From JADFNB01 sp036397455 (lineage in GTDB: Bacteria > Gemmatimonadota > Gemmatimonadetes > Gemmatimonadales > GWC2-71-9), in contig DASWIX010000037.1 of the NCBI GenBank assembly GCA_036397455.1, forward strand, positions 1 to 64,000: a DNA stretch of 64,000 nucleotides, written 5' to 3'. Under the pieces are notes generated by a model. That model saw only the letters and a program-made list of their open reading frames with translations. It had not been told where the DNA came from and did no database searches. Positions 1-7,501 of this stretch are shown in pieces; the first letter of the stretch is position 1; every line of letters starts with the position of its first letter. The position numbers and the translations under genes were made by a program.

Positions 1-2
1 CC

Positions 3-605
3 CACATCGCGAACACCAACAGCCAGTACAACCTGCCCGTGTTCGGGAAGAAGCTCACCTACCGCGGCAACCGCACGGGGGTGGTGGATCGGTTCGCGGA
101 GGCGAGCGTACAGCAGAGCATCGCGGTGGACCTGGCGCTGATCGCGCAGTACGACGCGTTGCTCCGTGAGTTGGAGAACTTCATTTTGCGCACCGCCACC
201 GGTCACGACGCCAACACGCTCTACCGGCTGCGCACCGTGCCCGGGATCGGCAAGATCCTCTCGCTGGTGATCCTCTACGAGATCCACGACATCACCCGCT
301 TCGCCCGGCCGCAGGAGCTGGCCTCGTATGCCCGGCTGGTCACGTGTGCCAAAGAGTCCGCCGGCAAGGTCCGGGGGAACGGGGGCACGAAGATCGACAA
401 CGCGCACCTGAAGTGGGCCTGCTCCGAAGCGGCCGTGGGGTTCCTCCGGAAGAACCCCGAGGGGAAGGCCTACTACGAGCGGCTGGTGCAGAAGCACGGC
501 AAGGGCAAGGCGCTGACGGTGCTGGCACACAAGCTGGCCCGCGCCGTCTATCACATGTGGAAGCATGACCAGGTGTTCGACCAGGAGAAGTTCCTGAGCA
601 CCTGA
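3..605 (+). CDS. IS110-family transposase, 3' part only (5' end lies before the window)
   Basis: The reading frame is already open at base 3 and ends at TGA 603-605, so the first half of the gene (the RuvC-like DEDD domain in this family) is outside the window. The visible 200 residues are the C-terminal half. There is a helix-hairpin-helix-like stretch 'LRTVPGIGKIL' at about visible residue 76, then a Transposase_20-type block beginning 'CAKESAGKVRGNGG' and followed by 'KWACSEAA'. IS110 enzymes use a serine in this C-terminal block together with the N-terminal acidic residues, and are directed by a guide RNA encoded in the element's non-coding end. The serine in 'ESAGK' is the likely nucleophile by position. 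No frameshift is visible, so the enzyme may be intact. A GTG at 39 is internal, not the start. Confidence 0.9.
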   Translation, partial: HIANTNSQYNLPVFGKKLTYRGNRTGVVDRFAEASVQQSIAVDLALIAQYDALLRELENFILRTATGHDANTLYRLRTVPGIGKILSLVILYEIHDITRFARPQELASYARLVTCAKESAGKVRGNGGTKIDNAHLKWACSEAAVGFLRKNPEGKAYYERLVQKHGKGKALTVLAHKLARAVYHMWKHDQVFDQEKFLST

Positions 606-1036
606 CCAAGGAAACGGAGGGAGGCGGGCGAGCCCGATGCCTAACTCGGCCGCAACGGGAGAGCCCGAGCCGACGATTCAGCTCGTCAGCGGCACCATCC
701 CGGGAACCGCGGGCCTTGATGGGACGCCCGTCTCCGCTCCAGACAACTGATCGGCTCCGACGATGTTCTGCCCGCACCCGAGCCTGGACCTAACCGACCC
801 ATGCCTCGATGGATGAGGTCGCCACTTGAGGACATCCCAACGCCGAGTCTCGATAGGTGTTTGGTGCAGAACAGCGCACCGATCCCGCAATGAAGTCAGA
901 GCACCGGGGGCCGAGACACACGTGCAAACGGGACCACCCCACCCCCGTGTTGTAGAGCTACGTCGACTTGACAGCGGAGGCCTTATAGGTGTTAGACCGC
1001 GCCATACCTAAGGCGGATCCGAGTAGGACCAAGGGC
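606..1036 (+). other. Non-coding 3' flank of the IS110 element; possible guide (bridge/seek) RNA region
   Basis: These 431 nt hold no credible ORF, and the sequence texture differs from the surrounding genes. Short inverted repeats are visible: GACGA at 672-676 against TCGTC at 683-687, and CTCGG near 645 against CCGAG near 668. A -35-like TTGACA at 968-973 points outward. In the IS1111 branch of IS110 elements the guide RNA is encoded downstream of the transposase, so this is the place to look. I cannot fix the right end of the element because these elements often lack clear terminal inverted repeats. The RNA assignment is inference. Confidence 0.4.
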
Positions 1037-1246
1037 CTAGCAGTTTGCTGAAAAAGTGAACGGGAAGCCGGGGCTGTTCCCTCTGAGCTTCGTTTTCAGT
1101 TGGGGGACCTGCGAATGGGTCTCCGGGGACCTCGGATGCGGCAGACGAACGCCTGGCGCGCATGAGCTACATTGGCTCATTGGCACGATTGCGCAAGGGG
1201 CTTCCGCCATCGCATCACACTCCTGACTTTTTCAGCAACCTGCTAG
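1037..1246. mobile_element. MITE-like element with 22-bp terminal inverted repeats
   Basis: The left end at 1037-1058 (ctagcagtttgctgaaaaag plus 2 nt) and the right end at 1225-1246 are inverted repeats matching at 20 of 22 positions. Both ends carry CTAG at the outer edge, which could be a 4-bp target duplication (hard to tell because CTAG is a palindrome). The 210-bp interior has no full transposase. A frame entering at 1162 ends in '...TPDFFSNLL' read through the right repeat, as at the 3' end of many transposase genes, so this could be an internally deleted insertion sequence mobilised in trans. The IS family is not certain. Confidence 0.65.
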
Positions 1247-1270
1247 ACCGAAGCCAAGTTCCTGTGAACA

Positions 1271-1304
1271 CCGCCCCGGGGGATTCGTCCACCGGGGCGG
1301 TTTT
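1271..1304 (+). terminator. Rho-independent terminator with no obvious upstream gene
   Basis: A perfect 9-bp GC stem (CCGCCCCGG at 1271-1279 with CCGGGGCGG at 1292-1300) around a 12-nt loop is followed by TTTTGATT. It reads on the plus strand. The only upstream gene is the IS110 transposase, 660 nt away and separated by the MITE-like element, so the gene it once served may have been displaced by the insertions. It now insulates the gene at 1446. Confidence 0.75.
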
Positions 1305-1445
1305 GATTGGAATCGACGGTGATTGCCGTGGTCAGGCTCCAACGAATTCCGAACGAATGATTCAGAATGTTTGGTTCGGGTGTTGCACTCCGCGACACCA
1401 GGGCCAAGATTGGGGGCATGACGTACTTCCGCTACCGGAGCGCTT

Positions 1446-4400
1446 ATGGCCCTTGTTCGTTCGAGCTGGCCTTCTGTTCGCGTGGTCTTCGTGTGCTTGT
1501 GTACTCTGGTCGCGGGTCTCCCCCGGTCCGCGACGGGCCAGCACCGTGAGGGCGGCGAAGACATCATCCTGAGTGCGGGCGGCGATCCCGACACGCCCGA
1601 CTACAACGTGTCCGCCGCGCGGCGTGCGCGCGGGTTCCGGTTGTTCGCCGTGATGGACGGTGCGGGCACCGGTATGCGCGGCACCGGCGACTTCAGTTGG
1701 GCGACTGACAACTACGGCCCGTGTGACGCCCCGCTATCCGGCTTCTGTGCGTACAACGTTCATCCCCGCCGGAACCCCACCCTTCCCACGTTCCAGCACT
1801 TTGAGATCCTCACCACGGCGGGGACGCCGCCGTCCGAGTGGCGCAAGATCCGCGCAGTGGCGCCGAGTGCCGGGAACGCGCTGGGAAACGGCTGGACGTC
1901 GCTGCACAACTTCGCGCTGTTCAGCGGGCGCCTGGAATGGGGGCCGGCGGACGGGTCGCTCGGGACCCTCTTTTCCGGGGTGGTGAGCACGAGCGACGGG
2001 AGTTGCCGGGACCACACCGGGTTCGCGAACGGGTTCTATCCGATCGGCTTGCCGTTGCTCGCCGGGAGCGACTGCCCCGAGACGTGGGCCGCCGGCGGAT
2101 TTGGCGGGGACCGCCCGATTCCGGTCGACGCATGGCTCGCGCGGTTCGCGGAGCTGGGCCCGGGATTCCGGTTCGACTACTGGCAGGTGCCCGACCGCGC
2201 CAAGGTGGACGGGCGCCTGGGGGATCGGTTCGCGACCTACGGGGCGATATCGGATCACTACGCGGACATCCTCGATGACTATGGTGCGGTGATCCCGGGC
2301 GGCGAGGGCGCGCCCCGGATCCCGGGGTATCCGCTCGGGCTCGTGTGGCATTTCGATGCGTTCAACTTCACGGTGCCGGGCCTGGAGGACGTGCACTTCT
2401 GGCGGGCCACGGTGGTGAACCGCTCGGCCGACGTGTATGGCGCCGGGGTCAGCTACGACTCGCTCTATCTGGGATTCCAGGTGGGACTCGGGGCAGGGGA
2501 TGGGGGTGGGGGTGATCATAAGTCCTCCTACTTCCGCGCCGATCTCGGGGCGGCGGTCTATCATCAGAGCCGGGTGCGGATTCCGGGTCCATGCGACGAT
2601 CCTGCGCGGGGCGCGGGCGGCGGTATCGTGGGGTGTACATCCTCCTCCTCCGCGGCCGGCTACGGGAACGGTGCCACCGCGACGCTGGTGCTGAAGAGCC
2701 CGATCGGCGACCTCCGCAACAAGCTGCTCAGCGATCCGACCTCCGCGTTCTTCAGTCTGGGACATCCCGCCGCAGGCGACACCATCACGTTCAACCATGG
2801 CCATATGTGCGGTTTCGGGGGGTGTTGGGCCAGCACCCACAACGTGAACGACAAGCGCAGCTTCGGTATGCTCTCGTCGACGGCCGCCAACGTGCTTGAC
2901 GGCCGCGACCCGGAGTTGACCGGGACCCTTGCCGGCTGGCGGACCTTCCGCACCTTCGGTTGGCCCGCGGTCATCGGTGAGTTCAACCACTACGCGCCCG
3001 GTGTCGATGACGGCGCGGCCCTGTGGGACTACGACCATGACGGCAGGGCCGACACGCTGTGGTTCGACTCGTGCCACGTGTTCGGGTGCGTCACCACCGA
3101 CTGGGACACCATGCCGGGTGGGCAATGGAACGCCTACGCCAATATTGGCGGGATCCTGGCCGCAGGCCCGTTCCCGCTGGTGGCGGGGGACTCGACGTCG
3201 TGGTTCGTGGCGTTCATCGGGTCGCGCGACTCGGTGCCACTGTGGCACGCATTGGCAGCGGCGACTGATGCCTACCTGAACTTCTTTCCGCAGCCGACGA
3301 ATGCGCCCGCGCCGCGGATCGTGGCGACGCAGACGGCGGTGACCAACGAGGCGGGCGCGCCGGCGGCACCGTCGGTGACGTTGCGGTTCGACGCGGCGGC
3401 GGAAAGCTGGGAGGACGCGTACCTGGAGTATCAGGCGATGCAGATCGAGGCGGCGGCGGATGGGGCGGCGGCAGGGGAGCTGCTCGCGTTGAATCCGTGG
3501 CTGCCGGGAGCGCTGCGGGCGCACGCCGCCGCCAATGTCGAAGCGCTGGAGGTCTACAAGTCGTGCGACGGGGGGCGGACGTACACCGCCGACGCCGACT
3601 GCGACGGCGATCCGACCGTGGGCGTCCACGGCGAAGCGCTCGGCACGGGGTGGCGGCCGTACGCGGTGTACGCGGTCGATACGGTGGGTCCCGATCTCCC
3701 CAATGCGTTCGTGGACGAGTCGGTGCTGGCGGGCCGGAGCTACACATACGTGCTGGTGACCAAGACGCGCGGGGTGACGCTGCCGGTGGTGACGAGCACG
3801 GGCACGGTCGATCGGGAGTTCGCGCCGGTGATGCGGAGTCCGCTCGACGCCGACCCGACGCGGGCCGAAGTGGCGACGGTGTACGTGCCGGTGAGCCGCG
3901 AGGCAGGGGGTCACGCCGCGTTCGCGACGGTGCGGGAGCGGCCGGCGACCGTCACGGTGCCGTTCGCCGTGCAGGTCACCGACCTGGTGGTGCCGGGGAC
4001 GTATCACGTGGTGTTCGGCAACCGGCTGGTGGTGGAGCGGGACAGTGTGGCGGACGGCGCGGTGCAGGGGACGCGGGTGGTGGTGCAGCAAGTGGTGGCG
4101 ACGGCGAACGATCCGGCGTACGTGCTGCGGAGCGAGACGTTCACGCATGCGGGTCCCGCGGCGATCCCCGTGAACGGGACACCGACGTCCGCCGTGACGT
4201 CGCTGGTGAGTGGCGTGGTCCGCACGACGACCACGTACGCGCAGCTGGGGTTCGTGGTCGCGGATGCGACCGGGGATCCGGTCTTTGCGTCGGTGAATCT
4301 GACGGGGATCGGAGCGACCCCGGACCGGCTGATCGGGTCGCCGCGCGATCCGGGATTCTGGATCGAAGCCGATCAGGGTCTGGCGGGCACCTACGACGCC

Positions 4401-5540
4401 CAGGCGGAGGCGCAGCTGCGCGGCGCGGCTGCGCGGGCCGGGTCAGGCACGCCCGCCGATACGGTTCCGCGGATGACCGCGGACGCGTTCATGGTCCAGT
4501 TTCGTGAACAGGATGCCGAGCCGACGGCGGCCGTCGGCGGCCGGTATCGTGTGACCTGGGCGGATGATGCGTTCGGCCTGCCGGGCGGGATCGTGCTGAA
4601 CTTCACGAATCCGGCGGCGACGGAACGCGAGTTCCACGCCGCGCTGACCGGGCGCGCGGCGGCAGACACCGCCCGAACGGACCCGGAGACCGCGGCGTTA
4701 ACGGGCGTCCGGCAAAGCGACCTCGTGGCGGCGCGGCTGCCGTTCACGATTCGCAACGTGACGTTCGATCGCGCCGTGCACGTCGCGATGGAGCGGCGGG
4801 CCTTCCCGCGGCTCGTGTTGGGGGTCGGTGACGACACGGTATCGGTGCGGGTGCCCGAGGACGTATGGGTGCCGGGCGACGTGTTGCGTTTCCTCGAACC
4901 GATCACGGAAGACTCGGTAGACGTGGCGGGGAACGTGGTGCTGGTCGGCGGGCAACCGGCGCCGTGGACGCATCGCGTCGCGACGTACGAGGCGGCGGTG
5001 GTCGGCTGCAATACGCCGGCGGCGCCGTTCTGCAATCCCACGGCGGCGGGGACGCGCGGCCAGTCGGGCTACCGGCCGACGGCGGCGGGCGACCGCACCG
5101 AGTGGGCGTACTACGTGGGCTTCGATCCGGCCAGCCGGTACGTGATCGATGTGACGGGGCCGGTGACCGGCGCGGACATCACGGCGGTGGACGCGGCGGC
5201 GTTGGACGCCATCCGCGTGGTGCCGAATCCGTTCCTGCTGGCGTCGCGCTACCAGGACCGGCTGGACGATCCGCGGATCGTGTTCACCAACATGCCGCCG
5301 CAGGGCCTGCTGCGGCTCTACACGGTGAGCGGACAACTCGCGCAGCAGATCACCTGGACCCCGGCGGATCTGTTGGGCGCCGGGGACCTGCACGTGCGGC
5401 TGGTGGCACAGAGCGGCAACGTCCTGGCGTCGGGACTCTACCTGTGGGTGTTGACGGCGCCGAGCCGGCCGGGCGAGGCGGGGAGCACGCCGCTAGTGGC
5501 GCGCGGGAAGTTCGTGATCGTGCAAGGGGGCGTCCGGTGA
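1446..5540 (+). CDS. Large secreted protein with FlgD-like / T9SS-type C-terminal domain
   Basis: The protein has 1364 residues. The N-terminus has a signal peptide (hydrophobic core VVFVCLCTLVAG, likely cut near SATGQ), so it is exported. The ATG at 1446 is preceded by GGAG at 1437-1440. The middle contains a calcium-site-like 'DYDHDGRADT' near residue 530 and an Ala/Thr/Val-rich beta-type region. The last ~100 residues start 'IRVVPNPF', continue through 'LLRLYTVSGQLAQQITW' and a 'SGLYLWVL' strand, and end in KFVIVQGG. This matches FlgD Ig-like or Por-type sorting domains found on outer-membrane or secreted proteins of Bacteroidota and Gemmatimonadota. The specific function is unknown. The stop codon lies inside a duplicated repeat (see 5532-5614). 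Confidence 0.85.
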   Translation: MALVRSSWPSVRVVFVCLCTLVAGLPRSATGQHREGGEDIILSAGGDPDTPDYNVSAARRARGFRLFAVMDGAGTGMRGTGDFSWATDNYGPCDAPLSGFCAYNVHPRRNPTLPTFQHFEILTTAGTPPSEWRKIRAVAPSAGNALGNGWTSLHNFALFSGRLEWGPADGSLGTLFSGVVSTSDGSCRDHTGFANGFYPIGLPLLAGSDCPETWAAGGFGGDRPIPVDAWLARFAELGPGFRFDYWQVPDRAKVDGRLGDRFATYGAISDHYADILDDYGAVIPGGEGAPRIPGYPLGLVWHFDAFNFTVPGLEDVHFWRATVVNRSADVYGAGVSYDSLYLGFQVGLGAGDGGGGDHKSSYFRADLGAAVYHQSRVRIPGPCDDPARGAGGGIVGCTSSSSAAGYGNGATATLVLKSPIGDLRNKLLSDPTSAFFSLGHPAAGDTITFNHGHMCGFGGCWASTHNVNDKRSFGMLSSTAANVLDGRDPELTGTLAGWRTFRTFGWPAVIGEFNHYAPGVDDGAALWDYDHDGRADTLWFDSCHVFGCVTTDWDTMPGGQWNAYANIGGILAAGPFPLVAGDSTSWFVAFIGSRDSVPLWHALAAATDAYLNFFPQPTNAPAPRIVATQTAVTNEAGAPAAPSVTLRFDAAAESWEDAYLEYQAMQIEAAADGAAAGELLALNPWLPGALRAHAAANVEALEVYKSCDGGRTYTADADCDGDPTVGVHGEALGTGWRPYAVYAVDTVGPDLPNAFVDESVLAGRSYTYVLVTKTRGVTLPVVTSTGTVDREFAPVMRSPLDADPTRAEVATVYVPVSREAGGHAAFATVRERPATVTVPFAVQVTDLVVPGTYHVVFGNRLVVERDSVADGAVQGTRVVVQQVVATANDPAYVLRSETFTHAGPAAIPVNGTPTSAVTSLVSGVVRTTTTYAQLGFVVADATGDPVFASVNLTGIGATPDRLIGSPRDPGFWIEADQGLAGTYDAQAEAQLRGAAARAGSGTPADTVPRMTADAFMVQFREQDAEPTAAVGGRYRVTWADDAFGLPGGIVLNFTNPAATEREFHAALTGRAAADTARTDPETAALTGVRQSDLVAARLPFTIRNVTFDRAVHVAMERRAFPRLVLGVGDDTVSVRVPEDVWVPGDVLRFLEPITEDSVDVAGNVVLVGGQPAPWTHRVATYEAAVVGCNTPAAPFCNPTAAGTRGQSGYRPTAAGDRTEWAYYVGFDPASRYVIDVTGPVTGADITAVDAAALDAIRVVPNPFLLASRYQDRLDDPRIVFTNMPPQGLLRLYTVSGQLAQQITWTPADLLGAGDLHVRLVAQSGNVLASGLYLWVLTAPSRPGEAGSTPLVARGKFVIVQGGVR

Positions 5541-5614
5541 ATCGTTGGGGCGCACGGCCGTGCGCCCCCGGCACGGCCGTGTCCGGTGAATCGTTGGGGC
5601 GCACGGCCGTGCGC
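5532..5614. repeat. 49-bp tandem duplication containing a REP-like palindrome
   Basis: A 34-nt sequence at 5532-5565 recurs without mismatch at 5581-5614, giving a 49-nt period. The first copy starts inside the last codons of the preceding gene and includes its stop codon. Each copy contains the 16-bp perfect palindrome GCGCACGGCCGTGCGC, which in the first copy extends to 22 bp (5547-5568). A third partial palindrome (GCACGGCCGTG) sits between them at 5571-5581. The region separates two convergent genes, so it may act as a bidirectional terminator or be an intergenic REP-type repeat. Confidence 0.85.
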
Positions 5615-5625
5615 GCCTACCGCGG

Positions 5626-6411
5626 TCAGTGGCGCCAGCGGACCGTCCGATTGGCTTCGAACAGGGGAACCCGGAGCGGCCAGCGGGCCCGCACGAGGAC
5701 CGGGACGTCCCAGGTGTATTCCATGAAGGGGTTGTCCGGATGGGGGACCCGGACCGCGATCCACCATGCGCCCGCAGCCAGCTCGAAGCCGGCGTGACCG
5801 GCCTGATCGGTGATCGCCGTCTGGGCGACGGCCGCTCGCGCGGCCTCCGTCGCCTCAGCCAAGCTGTCGAACGCGGCGTAGGCGATGCGTTCCCACGCCC
5901 GGACGGAGTCGGCGGCCGCGCCGGCCCTCAGGGCCAGGGCCCGCACTTCACCGGTAGTAGCCCGAAGAGCCGCCTCGCGGGCGGCCGACCGATCCGCCAG
6001 CCGGCGGTATAGCTGCCGGAACCGGTCGTAGGCGCCCCGGTATCCCGGCGAGCGCCGGTCGCCCGTCCTGAGCGAATCTGCGAGCCGCTGGGCGCTATCC
6101 CGGGCATGTTCCCAGGCCCGGCCGACCTCCCCCAAGCCCTGCGGGGCCGAGCGGCGAAAGGCCGCCAGTGCCAACTCCAATTCGGGGAAAACGGGTTGCG
6201 GGTCGGGGGCGACGGCCGCGAGGGAGTCCAGCAGTTTCAGGGCGTCGTAGGGCCGGGCCACGACCTCGACCAACCCGGCCGATGTGCCGGGCGGGGGAAT
6301 CAGGGCAATCTCGAGCCGGACCGGGTGGTCGGCGCACGCCACCCCCACCCCGAGGGCGACGATGGCGGAAACGACTGGGATGGTGGCGCGGCGGTGGAGT
6401 CCGGTCAGCAG
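5626..6411 (-). CDS. Hypothetical lipoprotein, helical
   Basis: This frame encodes a lipoprotein-type export signal 'SAIVALGVGVAC' with the lipobox cysteine just before 'ADHPVRLEIAL'. It is followed by an Ala/Arg/Leu-rich helical region and a C-terminal beta segment ending 'LRVPLFEANRTVRWRH'. No known domain is recognised. The start is a problem: no ATG, GTG or TTG lies at a sensible distance before the signal peptide. The first in-frame ATG (6546) would put 70 residues ahead of the lipobox inside the preceding gene. A CTG at 6409-6411 or an ATT overlapping the upstream stop (6421-6423) would give a normal signal peptide. I use CTG 6411 provisionally. It follows the M23 peptidase gene in the same direction and is probably cotranscribed. 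Confidence 0.6.
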   Translation of the reverse strand: MLTGLHRRATIPVVSAIVALGVGVACADHPVRLEIALIPPPGTSAGLVEVVARPYDALKLLDSLAAVAPDPQPVFPELELALAAFRRSAPQGLGEVGRAWEHARDSAQRLADSLRTGDRRSPGYRGAYDRFRQLYRRLADRSAAREAALRATTGEVRALALRAGAAADSVRAWERIAYAAFDSLAEATEAARAAVAQTAITDQAGHAGFELAAGAWWIAVRVPHPDNPFMEYTWDVPVLVRARWPLRVPLFEANRTVRWRH

Positions 6412-6418
6412 GATCGCG

Positions 6419-7351
6419 TCAATCGACGATGGTCTCCGGGAAGATGTACTCCATCGGATTGACCTGGCGCCCGCGCACGATGACTTCGTAATGGAGGTGT
6501 GGCGCCGTCGTAATGCCGGTACTCCCGACCAAGGCGACCTCGTCACCTCGGCTCACCCGCTCACCCGCGCGCACCAGGATGCGAGAGCAGTGCGCGTAAC
6601 GGGTGACGACGCCGTAGCCGTGGTCGACCGTGACGATCTTGCCGTACCCCGGGAGGGTGCGCACGTCGACGATGCGACCGCCGGCCGCGGCGAGGATGGG
6701 TGTCCCCATGGCAGCCGAGATGTCGATGCCCTCGTGGGCGCGCGCTTCATGATAGATGGGGTGGATCCGCTCGCGGGCGAAGGTGCTGCTGAGGAACCCG
6801 CTGGTGGGCATGATCGACGGGGTCCGGCTCAGGCGGTCGAGATGGCCGCGCAGGCTGTCGGCCGCTTCGTCAAACGAGCCCGCCAGCAGGTTGGCGCGGC
6901 GGATGAGGCTCCCGATGTCGAGCCGCATGTCGATGGCCGCCTGCCCAACCGATCCTTCCGCCAGGAGCTGTTCGCGATCGGTCCACAGCCCGAGCGGACC
7001 GCCGATGCCGGCCATCTGCACGTCGGCATCCGTCGGTTCCAGACCGGCGAGGAGCCGGACTTCGCGGTCGCGCCGCGTGATGGCGTCGAGGGTATCCGTC
7101 AGTTCGGCGAGTTGCGCGCGCGTGAGGTCGATTTCCTGCGACAGCAGGTCGTTGGTGAGTTCGAGCCGGTCGAGCCGAGAGAGGTTGATCGCCTTGGAGA
7201 CCGTGGCGTAGCCGAAGACCGTCGCGGCGAGTGCGAGCACGCCGAGCGTACCCAACACCCAGCGCGCCGCGCGGCGGGAGACGCGAAACGCCCGCGACCC
7301 ACCCGATCCGTGCGGCACGAGCATGACCGTCCACCGTTTGTTGGTCTTCAA
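6419..7351 (-). CDS. M23-family (LytM/peptidoglycan endopeptidase) metallopeptidase, membrane-anchored
   Basis: The protein has 310 residues. An N-terminal transmembrane anchor lies at about 31-50 (VLGTLGVLALAATVFGYA), then a coiled coil (about 55-95), then a C-terminal M23 domain. Zinc ligands are visible in 'HEGIDISAAMG' (H...D) and 'HLHYEV' (HxH), with 'RYAHCS' between, so the active site looks complete. M23 enzymes of this layout cut peptidoglycan cross-links or act as cell-division/elongation regulators. The TTG at 7349-7351 is chosen because GAGG sits 6 nt upstream; an ATG nine codons later is the alternative. It has its own sigma70-type promoter at 7432-7461. Confidence 0.92.
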   Translation of the reverse strand: MKTNKRWTVMLVPHGSGGSRAFRVSRRAARWVLGTLGVLALAATVFGYATVSKAINLSRLDRLELTNDLLSQEIDLTRAQLAELTDTLDAITRRDREVRLLAGLEPTDADVQMAGIGGPLGLWTDREQLLAEGSVGQAAIDMRLDIGSLIRRANLLAGSFDEAADSLRGHLDRLSRTPSIMPTSGFLSSTFARERIHPIYHEARAHEGIDISAAMGTPILAAAGGRIVDVRTLPGYGKIVTVDHGYGVVTRYAHCSRILVRAGERVSRGDEVALVGSTGITTAPHLHYEVIVRGRQVNPMEYIFPETIVD

Positions 7352-7431
7352 GGCAAGCCTCGCCGTTACGGTGCTCGAACAGGAAAAACACCCGGCGTGA
7401 GGTGCGCGCCGGGGACAATGACAGGCGGGCT

Positions 7432-7461
7432 AAAATAGTCCGGTTGTCCGGCGACTGTCAA
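7432..7461 (-). promoter_or_regulatory. Sigma70-type promoter of the M23 peptidase gene
   Basis: Read on the minus strand, a perfect TTGACA (plus 7456-7461) is followed after 18 nt by TATTTT (plus 7432-7437). The start of transcription would be near 7425, giving a leader of roughly 75 nt before the TTG start. It separates this gene from the metG group upstream. Confidence 0.7.
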
Positions 7462-7501
7462 CCACCGGGGCACGATTCATAAATCGTTTATGTGTAACGA
7501 G

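Noticed and set aside
968..996. TTGACA at 968-973 as a promoter for the region after 1000
   Set aside because: At 17-18 nt spacing the -10 position is only TTAGAC-like and no gene follows. It is kept only as a possible outward -35 of the IS110 end.
1734..4148. 804-codon minus-strand open frame
   Set aside because: Translation is dominated by Arg/His/Pro runs and overlaps the large secreted protein; no ribosome site or domain.
7473..7488. Inverted repeat ACGATT-CATA-AATCGT after metG
   Set aside because: A 6-bp AT-rich stem without a T-run; too weak for a terminator and not repeated elsewhere in the window.
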